Both the position numbers and the translations under genes were made by a program. From contig CM075203.1 of the NCBI GenBank assembly GCA_037577475.1, forward strand, positions 5,473,501 through 5,537,500: a DNA stretch of 64,000 bases, read 5' to 3'. Source of the stretch: Chaunax sp. Z400 (lineage: Eukaryota > Chordata > Actinopteri > Lophiiformes > Chaunacidae). A model generated the notes under the pieces. That model worked only from the letters and a program-made list of their open reading frames with translations, did not search any database and was not told the origin of the DNA. This document shows, one piece after another, positions 24,986 through 37,071 of the stretch (position 1 is its first letter; each line of letters starts with the position of its first letter).

Positions 24986-27544
24986 TGTCATGTGGTCAGA
25001 AGGCATTTCAGTCAGACAAAAAAATCCGTGTCAGCACTTTCTGCCAGGGAGTCAGAGGCCAATGTTCAGAGCTGTTAGTCTCTTTCTCAGAGGAGAGCCA
25101 GAGTTTAATGGGACTACTCTTCCACTCCATTTGCCGGTCCGCAACTTACAAGCCACAGCTGCATACATGTGAGCCAGAGACTGTCACTCTGCATACCTCT
25201 CTGCAGCCTGCACGCTCCACACTTCTTCTAACAGCTGACAGAATGCGTTCATCTCCAGGCACACACTTGAAAAACTAAACAGACTACAGACACAATGTTA
25301 AATACCAGGACTGAGGTCAATTGCAGATGCCATTGTGAACTCCTTACATTATTCATTGGTCGAGCTAATCATCTCACCAACTCCTGCGGCATCCACTGTC
25401 ATTGTCCCTCTGATTAGGGCAGAAGCAGAAGGCCTTATTTTTTTTTTTTAAAGCGCTTACGAAATGACTTTGGATCTATTTCAGAGCCAAACAACAATTT
25501 CATGGCTGCTCAGTCACAGAATAATTACATATGGCGGCAAGCTGGCTCACCGATCAGTACTCCGGACACTTTTTTTTTTTTTTTAAAAGACCTTTTTCTG
25601 ATAACCTATCTCTTGTAAAGAGATGACAACACCTCCACAGTATACTTTCAAGGCTCACGGTAAAAAATAGGATCAGACATTGAGTGAGGGTGTGGTGCAG
25701 AGCTTTTGAAACTGACTTTTCGAACATTCAAAAATCAATGCCCATCCCTGATATACGTTGTCTGAAATCTCAAAAGAACGTGCGGCACATAAACAGGATG
25801 GTAACCTCGGACCGATAAACAACAACGGGACGTCTGCGGTACGAGAAATCAAAGCTGTCTAAAGCCATCTGACGGCCTCTTTGCTATGACTGTGATATTT
25901 CTGGAGTAATTATACTGTTGTTAATGAAAAGACCTATTTATTACTTTCATATTTTTACAGAAAAAAGATCATTTTAAGGAAGACTATTGTATACTAGCAT
26001 TATGTGTGGCATTTAAGGCTAAAGTGGCCAAAAGTAAAAGGGCGCAGCGCCACAGTGACCCGGTTTCGAAAAACCCCCTGAGGCAAAATCTATTTCATGA
26101 TAATTTCATGGGTTTTCCTGGATTACCAGCCGAGTTGCTCTGCAGAGCCAACTTTCCTCTCTCAAAACGATGCATCAGGATTACGTACATGTAAAAGATC
26201 AATTCTCCATGGTTGCAGTGTTAGTGGGTTGTCAGGACATTTGTTGAACAGCTTATTTTGAGAAAAGTCCTTTTCGGTTTAATTTCTAAAATCATGGTGA
26301 CAGCTTCCTTTGTTTTGACGTACGGTATTTTTAACACATGACAAAATATTAATATGGTATATTTACAAGTAGTACTGCAGGTTTACCCAGAACCCCCAGG
26401 ACTCATTTAAATAGTCTCCTAAAATTGAAGAGAAATGCCAAGATGGAATTGATAAGGTGAACATACAGTATGTGTCGACTGACTATATACTCGAGTGCCA
26501 ATCTTCAGAGATGACTCACCATGAGTAGACGGCACACAGGTCTTCAAATTCAGCTTTGATGGCAGTGAGGCGCTACATTTCGCCTGGCTGAACCGCAGTC
26601 CAGATCCCTCTCCGGAGGGGACGCCTGACTGATCTCTACAAAGGCAACCACAGGTGAAATAAACTTTCAATCGAGGCCAGCAAGTGACTGAGAGAGCCTC
26701 GTATCGACAGGGCAGAGGCAGCAGAAGCAATACGACAGTCTTTGCTGTGGATTGTACTATACGCCGTCACTGTTCACTCTGTTGATGATCTTAGAACACA
26801 ATCAGCGACTGGGACAGTAGACAGCCATCACCCTCTTCAAGGGGGTGGATCTGACACAAAGTGCTGCTTTCAGAGTTGCGATACAGAGCCGCTGACTCCC
26901 TGAGCAGTCTGACCAATGTGTCATTAAGTCATTAAGCGGCGAGTCAAGGACGGGAGGGAGGCGGGGCTGAACTTTTTTGTGTGGGAGATGCTAGTCATCA
27001 TGTGATAAACATCACAGAGGGTGGGATGTATTGTGTGTTTGATCTATCGCAAGATTTAAGAGATTCGAGCATCTAATTTGGTATCTTATCAAGTCACCAA
27101 ACACATGTTCAGTGTCTCTGGAATTTATCCCCCACATTCTCCTTCATCCTATTATAGATCTTTATAATTAGCAAACACTTTTGGAAAAAGAACTTATTAA
27201 GTTATGAGAGCAACGCTCGAGTGTTTGTTCGACAAACAATTCCCAAAGAGTCAGCACCGAAAAAGTCTCCCAGTATAGCTCAACAAATGCATTCAAGCAT
27301 CACGGAGTCCTTGTGCCAATGCTCAAATCTCCCCCCCCTGTCATATCCTCCAGTGTCAAGGCTGCCGATTTCCCCACAGTCATAAAGGACTGCTAAGCCG
27401 CGTATTTACAAATGGTGGCAGAACGTCGTCTCTGCACAAAAGAAGTCTTCAGACAACACTGCAACACAATAATCAAGTTTCCTCATGGGTGTCACAGACT
27501 CTTTTCATTTTCCAATTACAGTCTGCACAATGTTCTCTGTGACG

Positions 27545-27680
27545 TTATCTAAATTTCACACCGAGTTGCCGACACGTTAATTAAGATGAGCCAATCAATG
27601 GGAGTCTAAATAAGTTACAGAAATAATTATGAGAAGCAATAAGAAAGCCAGATCTCCATAATTCTCCGTTTGGATATTGA
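27545..27680. promoter_or_regulatory. candidate conserved noncoding element
   Basis: The block is dense in homeodomain-type cores: CGTTAATTAAGATGAG, CAATCAATGG, AAATAATTATGAG and CATAATTCTCCG. It has no coding frame. Only motif density and texture support the call. Confidence 0.25.
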
Positions 27681-30109
27681 AATATTCTCGTTCACGGCTT
27701 TGAAGGCTTCGTGGGGAAACTTAAAGAGCTTCAGTGAAGCCATGCTTGGCGTAACATTCGGTGTTTTTAATTTAAAATTGAACGCAATTTCTGTGAAATC
27801 TTTCATGAAATATCATCTCCTCATCAAATACTCATTTTGTCTAATTTGGAATTTTTTTTGTTGCCGTTTGTTTACTCGTAAATGTCTGAAAAGGTTTGAT
27901 TATGCATGTTTTTTTTAGGGGGGTGTGTGTGTGTGAGAGAGAGAAACACTTCACTGGAGAAGATAGCTTGGAATGGTTTGGGGTTAAAGAAATACGACCG
28001 CAGAACATTTCCCGAGGTCGACCCCCCCTCCCTGTCACTTGAAGCTAGAAGGGTCACAAAGGCCGGACAGCTGTCCCACCCCAATCTAAGGAGATGATGA
28101 TTAGAGGAGACGCATGAGCAAAACACCTCCCTGTGCTATTTGTCCGGTTAACAACGATATATGAATTACTGAGGAAGGGAAAAAAAGGGGGGCATTCAAT
28201 GAAAAAAAAAATGTAATTTCTATTGTGGCAGAATGCATTTTCTCCTTTGTCTACTGGGTTTCTGCATTAGTAGTTGAAAAGGCCACAAAACAAAACAAAT
28301 TGTGTCCCCATTTCACTGACATACGGCATTTGAGCTGTGAGTGTTTAAGCTTTTATGTAATACAAATGGCTCTGTGTAAAGTCTGACAGTTTGAGTTTGT
28401 CTTTGCTGCTTCACTTCATGAAGAAGACACTCTTTCTTCCAGTTTGAGAAATAGGTACTCAGACAAATTGGCTTGCTTAGACCAGACGCCGCGCTCGGAA
28501 CAAGGTGTCTGAGATCCCCCCCCCCCACACACACACACACCCCTGACCGTATTTTTTTACTATATCAGAGATCTGGGAAACTCAAACTCAGGTCACTGCA
28601 GACCAATTACTTACATAAAAGAAGAAAAATCACCTACTGGTGTCATCCCTCATTAATATAATGACACTAGCAGACAGACAGAATCTCAGAAGAGTAAGCC
28701 AAGATACATTTGTGACTGAAAAGGTGACTCCTTTCACTGGGTATTGAGAGTAAAATCAATGCTTGCTCTATTTCACGTCTCGGTATGAGGTCACACAAAA
28801 GGCGATTAATGGCAGTGAGTTTTATAAATGTTGAAGAATAATTTTTTTAAAATTCAGAATTATCTTTTATTCTAATTTTCAGTGATTCATGTGTGCCGTT
28901 ACTGTTATATTCACTGATAACTAATAATGTCTGATAATAAACTTTATTGTTTGACTGTACAATTTCATTGGATTTTTATTGTTCCTATAGATCAGCCTCA
29001 AGTTTTCTCCAGTGTGTTCGTGAGGACAAATCCCACCACTATGCCTATGCCACTTCCCCTTGGTCGATGTGTCTATATGCTCGTTAGCAAACACAGTGCA
29101 TACACAAAAAAAACATCTACAACGTCCTCCAACAACTTCCATGATGTCAGTTGTTCTTGTTTGCGTCTGTAATCTTGAAGGCAAGGGGCGAGGACAGAAG
29201 GTGCCCAGAAACGTCTCTATAGATGTATCCAGATAAAGACTTTCCTGACCCACCGCTGCATCACGCTCCTGTTTTCCATTTTAAAGAGCTTCGGGGTGAA
29301 TTCCGCCCTCGTTTGCATGAGTCTGAATTTGTCACCTTCCACCCCTGCCTTTTATTCATGCAGCTGCTTCACCTGTTGTTCCGCAATGTTCTGAGAGGCG
29401 ATTTGCTTGCGTCCCACCGGTATCAGTAGCTCCTCACTGTTACCTTGCAGGCAGTGTAATCCAACTATATCACCTGTTCATTTTTAGCATATTGGGAATG
29501 AATGCAGCAGAGGTGACGTGCCAAGCACATCAATCTATTAGCTACACAGATCTACTCCTCAGCGGACAGCAGGCAATTCCTCTAAAATGAATGTGTAAGT
29601 GCTGCTGAGCCGTTTGTCCCATTACTCTTCAACAACCAGAAAATACTATTTGTTATTGTGGTGGCCTCGCCTTTACCTCCAAAAACCAACATAACACTGT
29701 TTTTCACCTGCTACAGCATCTTATGAGCACAGCTGCACTTTCATCCTATAGCCCCGAAATGAGAAATGCCGCCTCTTGAGCTCATAGACTGCCAGCTGAA
29801 AGAGACTGAAAAAGCACTCTGTAGCAACAAAACACACAGGTTTTGAACCGCCAACGCAAACGAACGCAAGAAAGCAACCTCAAATGCATCATTAGATACC
29901 AAAATAGAACGTCTGAGCAGCAGCCTGGCAGGTGCCTGTGCTTTAAGTGGCAGGTACAAACAAACCTAACCTTTTTAACAAACGCGTCTCATCTGCCGGT
30001 CTACCCTCGACAAAGCATGAGACGTCTGCACAGCCAAAGCTATTTTGGGCATTAGGTTGATTTTAGTCAGTATTGATCAAGAAGAAAGGATCATTTCAGC
30101 AAACGCTGT

Positions 30110-30520
30110 CATGATTTTGGGTTTAATTTGTTATTTCCTGTTTAATTTTAAGAGTTTATGTCCCCGTGTTTTCTGTTCGGCCCTATTAGTTTCACCTGTC
30201 CATGTTTAGTCTTCTGTGTTTTCACTTGTGTACTTTCTCTCCTTCTGTGCCTGCTCATTTCCTGTTGCTTGTTTTTTTTCTTTTTGTTGTTGTTGTTGTT
30301 GTTGTTGTTGTCTCTCACCTCCTGTCTTCCCCTTTAAGGATTCCCACAGCTGTGTCCCAATTCAAGGGCCACATCCTTTCGAAGGACCCCGTCTACGATG
30401 GCGTGTAGGCCAGGCCGCAATGAGGACTGTTAAATAAATGAGGTGGTCTGGTCAACATAGAACTCCACCAACTCTTCCTGTTTGAACCCTGGCGTCTCGA
30501 AGCATCGTGACTGTCACCTA
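30110..30520. mobile_element. transposon-derived repeat remnant
   Basis: The first part (GTTATTTCCTGTTTAATTTT, TTAGTTTCACCTGTCCATG, CTCATTTCCTGTTGCTTG) resembles the 3' region of a common teleost retroelement. The second part (CAGCTGTGTCCCAATTCAAG, CATCCTTTCGAAGGACCCC, GTGTAGGCCAGGCCGCAATG) resembles a fish hAT-type terminal segment. The two may be nested copies. No open frame remains, and the families are recalled rather than searched. Confidence 0.45.
30284..30310. repeat. (TTG)9 microsatellite
   Basis: Nine perfect TTG units inside the repeat remnant. Confidence 0.95.
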
Positions 30521-31269
30521 GCAACCCTGCCAGCTGAAGTCGATTAGTCGATGATTAGTCATAGTTACAGTCTGTGCAGTAGAAGCAGTCGTAGTAAAAA
30601 CTGTGGCATCGTAGTAATAAAAAGCTCTTCAGTCGGTTGTAGTAAAGATATAGTGGCGGTAGTATTAATATTATAGCAAAGTTTTCTTTGTAATTAAAAC
30701 TGTTACGGTAATGGAGGCAGTAGTAGTATAGCAGTAGTAACAGTAACAGAGATGGAGCCGGAAATTTTAATTAAAAAGAAAATGAGATGTGAGTTTGGAT
30801 CATCTGTGTTCTGAACCTGTTTTCGCCCGTTTCTGGACTCTTTCCTCGGGGACAGCTCTCTGGTTTTTGACCCTTGCCTGAAGTTTGAGATATTGAGATT
30901 CAATTCCGACGACTGCGTCAACTCTGTCTTTGTGTCTGCATTTCTGAAGGTTTTTTTCCTGGCAGGTGGTCTGGGGCCTTTTTAAAAAGCACAGAGAATG
31001 AGACATGGCTTCTTAAGATCCGTCTCATTACCGCGGTTCCATCCAATATAAAAAAAAAGGGGGAGATGATGTACGTGTTTCAGCCTCTCTCTTTATATAT
31101 CGATCCCAGATGACAGCTGGAGGAAGCATAAAAACGATGACTGACCAGAAGAACATTAATGAGTGTGGTCCAAGTTAGTCGTCTCCCACTTTCAATGCTG
31201 GATCTAACAAACACAAAGGGAGAGACGCCGAGTATGTATGAATGTGGGTGTTTGTGTTATCCATCTGTG

Positions 31270-31490
31270 CTCACATCGTGAAATGACTGCCATTAGCTCT
31301 CATTACCTCTGTGACTGCATGTTAAAAATGTATGCCTCAGGGCGTCCCATGTCTTGTCGGCTAAATGAAGAGGGAACCTAATGTGGTTTCCTTGCAACTG
31401 GCATTAACACACTGTGGGGTTTACAGCTGGATATCAATTAGAGGCTCATTAGGCATTTAGAGATGGCATTCCCTCTGGCTTCCTGTCACC
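31270..31490. promoter_or_regulatory. candidate conserved noncoding element
   Basis: This long, complex, frame-free block contains CTGCCATTAGCTCTCATTACC, GGCATTAACACACTGTGGGG, GGATATCAATTAGAGGCTC and ATTAGGCATTTAGAG. The homeodomain cores are repeated and spaced through balanced sequence, as in deeply conserved enhancers. Conservation was not tested. Confidence 0.3.
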
Positions 31491-34400
31491 AACTGTGAAA
31501 CTGGCTGACCCTGACCTTGAGGGGAGGCTGGCACTGCCACAAGCTATCGAGCAACTGCATCAGACATGCCTTCCTTCAAATGCTGCACGTCAGAAAAAAA
31601 CGCATTGTTCAAAAGCAAAGAATCCCCGATGCAAGATGCAGTCCTCACCTCTACACTACAACATGGGCTGGCAGAGCTATGACGCACATGCCAGCGTGAG
31701 CGCAAAAAGCAATTTTCAGTAGCTCATGGGAGTAAATACTGGAAAGGAGTAAATACTGGAATACTTATATTTATATGTGTCACTATGGTGGTAATGCTGC
31801 ATTCAGATGGATTCAGGCAACTGTCTAGACTCCACAGGAAAAGCAGGACGGCACAATGCGGCATGCATAATGATTTGTTGCTATGGTGATGTTGTATAAA
31901 TAATGGAATAAAAGTGCAGTAAATAAAATTATTTCATGTCTTCTATTTTGTGTATTTACTTTTAGTAATGTTTAGCTGTAAAATGCACCTTTCTCTTAAT
32001 ATTGAATTGCAAACTTAATATTAATGTTTTAATTTCATCCAAAGCATTAATTTCCAATATGGATAAAAACAAAAATGATTAGATTCTTGTTGTCCAGATC
32101 AGCCATTTTTTTCCTCCTTGTGTGAGGGAGTTAGGCCCCATCTAGTTGTAAATTCTGTTTCGAAGGATGGAAAACAGTTCAAATATTTTATCTTTCAAGA
32201 GCAACGCCGCCTACCATTAATGACGCCAGCGTTCTCTGCCGGCCTCACCTGATTTTAACATCCTGCTCTCGTCTACTAGGGTAATATCCAGTTCGCCATC
32301 CATCATCTGCCTGAATCCATGTGAATGCAGCGTAAAAAACATGACATCGTCCGTGGTCCCGTGACTACGAGCTGGGTTCGGGATAAAACAGAGTCAGCCA
32401 GCATGATAAATTAATGTTGACATGATATGGGGAATGTACATTCACAAAAACAGCGCAATTCATGCAGAGTAGTCCGTGAGCAGCCGTACAACAGTGCAGA
32501 TGCTGTAACCAGTAACCACCGTTCAGACAGCGCTTTCACTCCCTGCCTGTTGCGCCTTTATTCCGCCGCGACAGTCAATAAGAGAGAGGTGATCCTGTGC
32601 AAATAATAGGACAACAATTCTAAACCTTGCATTAGAATATATTAGATAGGCCAATTAAAAGTCAACTTTTGTAAATTCAAAAAGACAAGACCTTTTGTCA
32701 GAGGCTCAGCAGTTGCCTGAATTACTAACTTATAGTTTATTCTTTATACTTTCACTTTTTTTTTTTGCTTTCTTGCAGGAAAACGCATACAGCCCTGCTC
32801 CCTGCTGCATGTCTGCTTGTTTGCTCATCCAGCCCCATACAGCTCCTCTTTATTCTTGCCCCTTGGTGTGTAGTTTGTGGCAGAGGTGGTATTATGGGGT
32901 ATTTTTAGACGGACTCAGAGGAGACTCTGTGTTCTGACTGCGAACACAATGGACTCTCATGCATGTACAAGGACATACTTTAGTGGCTGGAGGCCGAGCA
33001 GTAGACCACTCCCCTGCTTTAAAAACAAGCCAGCGTTGAGGAAGGCCACTTACTGAAACTGGCCACAATGTATAGACTCACACAAGAAGGCCATTTATTC
33101 TTTCATATCTGGTTAGAGGACTGGAAAATCCTTGAAACGGTTTTAGCGCATCTCATACAGAACATTGTGTATTTATACGCACAAATACGTGACCTTTGGA
33201 GTAGTGTTTTAGACTTAGTGCATTATACTTCGATTAAACTAAGTGCCACCAAGGGGTACAGATCACACAGTAAAGCTAGAGTGGAGACTTTTCATTTGCA
33301 AAGGACAAACCAATGCAAGCCTTGCGCTCAGTAATCGGACATTAGGTTGACCTGAGGAAACCGGGGGCATCTTTTTAAACTGTATACACATTCAAGTATG
33401 CATGGTCTGAGTAAAATACAATAGTTCAGCTGAAAGGAGTCTTAAAAATAGCCTGCATACTATGCCACATGGCATCACAGGGCTCCTGACTAACAGCATG
33501 CAGAGCAAAGGCCACTCCACTTCACTTCATCAAAATGTGTGGTTTGTGGACAGTCAATTCAGCATCTTTAGTCAAGCACGGCCTCTGTGTAAGACTGCTT
33601 CTTCTTTCAATCTGTGTTTATTTAGTTATACTCAATATCTAGAACTACATGCGCAAAAAATACAATCTTGAAACTATGTTTTTGAAGGCTGTAGTTGGCT
33701 TGAATTTAATCTTAAACAGCTAAAATATTCTGATGTACTTAAAGGTAACACTGCAGCAATGGCTAATTTATTTTAATCTCAGTATATTTTGTTATTAAAA
33801 TCTGCAAATGGGTATCTGTATTTTCTCAACTCTGCATACTTCATATTCATGCATCTTTCATTCAAATGAGACCAAGAACACAAATCAAGACTGACTGCAA
33901 CAAATATAACTTGTTTCATTTATAATCTATGGATTGGGTTGAAATTGATTCGTGATTTACCAAAATGTTACAGAATATAGACAAATGTTAATGGAAAGGA
34001 TGTCAAGCCCAACAGAAAGAGAAGACAAAAAATCAAAATCAAAAAGGATTGAGTTTCAGTGACACTAAATCCTCTAATTAATTAACAAAGATAATAAAAG
34101 AGGCCATGTGCTCACTTTCACATGTAGTTCAGCCATGGACATGTGATCATGTGATCTTGAAGAGGGAAAAAGTGATCATCGAAAAGTTTGGTAGAAAAAG
34201 GAAAAAGTTGTCTCAAAAACATTTTAAACTTTAAACTTCAACTTTAAAACTCTGAGTCGTCATCAGGGCAAATATCAATGCTGACAATCCTCTAATTTGA
34301 AAAGCTGGATTTTTACTAATGTTTAGCATTTTGTATGACACAGAATCAATTCGGCTATTTCTAAAATTGTCGTCAATTCATTTTCGACATATCTACTTAC

Positions 34401-35213
34401 AAACTGGTAATATTGAAACACACAAAAAAAGAAGAAAAAAAGAAAAGGAAAACCCTGGGCTGACCACGCAGGGATTTGACTGGAGACAGACTACAAGGAT
34501 TTAAAGTCCTAACTTTTTCTCATAATCGATCCGATCATGTTTGTGCAAGGATGTGCGGCTCGGCAGACGTACTGAAAACCTGCAGAGTCATTGGCAATGA
34601 AGGAGTTACATGATAAGGTAAGAAGAACCTGATAAAAACAAACATAATGACAGAACCCAAGAACACTGTATGCTGACGACTGATAAGAAACCAAAGTCAA
34701 CAACTCACCAACTGTGTGAACTGAACTCAAACCACCATGTTCCAGTTTGATCAGTCTAACCACACTGTAAACTGGTCTCTCGTTGGCTATTAGCTCGCTT
34801 CATGGACAGATTCGTGTTTAGGTCAAACATTTTGAGATTAAACATGCTTGGAAACAGCCGTGGACTGCTGCATCTGTATCCTCTTCCAACTGTTGGGATG
34901 GACTTATGTGCCTCAAAAAGTGTGATTTACAGCCATTCATTCATTGCAATTCCTTCATACAAAGGACGCCATTGGGAGCAGCGCTGCTCCACGCAGACTC
35001 AAACATAAAAATCCTTTTCTCTTCCACTCCTACTCTCGTCGTCGCGCCCTGTTAAAGCACACAAAGTCAATGGAAGCTGCTGTACCAACAACAACGTCTC
35101 CACTATGGTCTACAGACACAGAAACGCCTGAGCAAATTATAATGAAGTTAACCCATTAACGACACTTCACATCACAGAGCGGAGGCCTATATCTGCCACT
35201 GATAGCCGAGCAC

Positions 35214-35239
35214 CACACACACACACACACACACACACA
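35214..35239. repeat. (CA)13 microsatellite
   Basis: Thirteen CA units. Confidence 0.95.
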
Positions 35240-36626
35240 GAGGAACAATGGAGCTATTTAGATATGACAGAGCACCAGTATTCCACTGACAACTTCACGG
35301 CAGCCCGCAGATCACATTACAAGATTTGGCAGCGGCGGTGTCAAGCGTGCAAGTAGGTGACATGGTGGTAACCCCATTTGTCTTGTGCTGAAACGCACGG
35401 CTTTCACGAGGAATTGCAAAGCCCCTGGTTAATCTGCCGATGCTGACAGCAGACGTTGTGGGTGCGGAGAACAGGGAGGATGAGTGCAACGCTTGGATGA
35501 CGATGTCTTCGGCGTGCACAGGACGAGACAGGACAAGACACTACCTGGTGGGTGTAAAAAAATAAAGCAGGGGTAACAGAGGTCACTTGTTGCTGCAATA
35601 ACATTTGAAAAGTGGAGGTTGCCGGTATGTCACGGCTGTTGCTCCAGCTCCAGTCTGATGAATACTCTGCCAGTCATTTGCCTTCAGCAGCAGGGGCCGG
35701 CTCAAGCAGTTGCCTAATAGACTAACGGGGGATCTCTGGTTCCCTGGAGCAAAGTTTGAGTGGCAGGCTGATTGGATAGGGCCACATAAGCCAATCTTTG
35801 TTATCTAGCGGCCTAACAATCTCGGTAGAATCAGGTAATGACGTGTAATTCAAGAGGCAGCACACATAAGAGAATGCATGTGTAGCAGTTCCACTTGTCC
35901 AGAGAGAAGTGATAAAGTTGATTTCATTAAAGCTGCAATGCAGTAATAAGCTCAGAGACTCCAGTCGCAGCAGCGGCTGCCAATATGAAATATATCAGTC
36001 CAAACTGTTGGTATATAGGTAAAAAAAAAAAGACTTACAGACCCTTACATCCCTCAGCAAGAATAGGCTTCAAGTCTCGGGCCATGTTCACATGTCAGCA
36101 TCTTTTTCTTTTTTTTCTTTTCTTTTTTTTTTATTCCCTCAATCCACATTAACATGCCAAATAAAAGAACACGACTTAAATTTCTTCTGCAGGGTATTTA
36201 CAAGTCACTTGAGCCAGCAGCTGCATTCCATTTCCAGCAAGTGACTTTTCACTTGTTTTCAATTTGTTGTTTATTGTTCAATTGGATGTTGACTATTAGT
36301 AGTAGATCTAGTTAAAGAAGAAGTCTTATTACTACCCGCCACAGTGGGTGGGAGATAGAGGAGTGGGTTCCATCTCTCCGTGTGAGTGTGTTTGTGTGTA
36401 AAGTGTTTGTACGTTTTCTTAAAAGACATAAAAAAAAAAAATTGGCGAATGAAATTTCACGACGAGCTTTAATATGTGTACTGTAGTGGATTGAATTTGA
36501 ATTTGTCAGTGGAGTTATGGCCCTTGATTTGAAGCCTGAACTTGTCACACATTGTGCGGTGTGTTCACACGAAACGTGAATACTAGCTTTACTCGCCAGA
36601 AACGTGAATCCACATTTAACAATAGG

Positions 36627-36900
36627 GTTGGGCATCGAGACGGTTCCAGAACTCCAATTCCATCGAAATCGCTAAGACATTCTAATTTCGATTCTGTTCA
36701 TTGGGTCATTGACTCATCCTACCCCTTGTGTTCACTTTGTTTTAAGTGTTTTACATGGAAATAAATGACCAAAAATTTGTGCATAGTCTGTATCGGCTCT
36801 TGCCACCGGGGAAACACCGCACATGAACCTCATGTTATGGTGCATTGGTGCAGTGCTCCCATCTATTGTTATGAAACTGTAACTAGGCCTACATATCACA
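36627..36900. mobile_element. hAT-like DNA-transposon remnant
   Basis: The start, AGGGTTGGGCATCGAGACGG followed by TTCCAGAACTCCAATTCCATC, matches the recalled terminal phrase of a widespread teleost hAT-type non-autonomous element ('gggttgggcatcgagaaccggttcc'). The interior GTGCAGTGCTCCCATCTATTG is also typical of the family. There is no transposase frame, and the right boundary is approximate. Confidence 0.5.
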
Positions 36901-36987
36901 ATAGCCTCCCTTGTATGTAGCGGATGAAAACACTAAAGCAATTAGATCCTGCTCTGTATATTTGGTTGAGCTGCTGGAGTCTTTTTA

Positions 36988-36994
<7 letters not shown>

Positions 36995-37067
<73 letters not shown>
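36995..37067. repeat. (TA)n microsatellite
   Basis: An uninterrupted TA run of about 73 bases, which is self-complementary. It generates isoleucine/tyrosine-repeat open frames on both strands that are not genes. Confidence 0.97.

Positions 37068-37071
<4 letters not shown>

Larger units (their letters stand above)
20785..30109. other. gene-free DNA with candidate regulatory blocks
   Basis: No recognised exon on either strand. The content is AT-rich unique sequence, a perfect hairpin (22918-22958), enhancer-like blocks (24785-24985 and 27545-27680) and mononucleotide or CA runs near 25438, 25571 and 28519-28541. Confidence 0.55.
30521..36626. other. gene-free DNA
   Basis: No recognised exon. 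The region at about 30590-30730 is a low-complexity GTAGTA-rich stretch. A block at 31270-31490 looks regulatory. A CA repeat lies at 35214-35239 and a pyrimidine-rich run at about 36103-36133. All open frames are short and lack domains. Confidence 0.55.
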
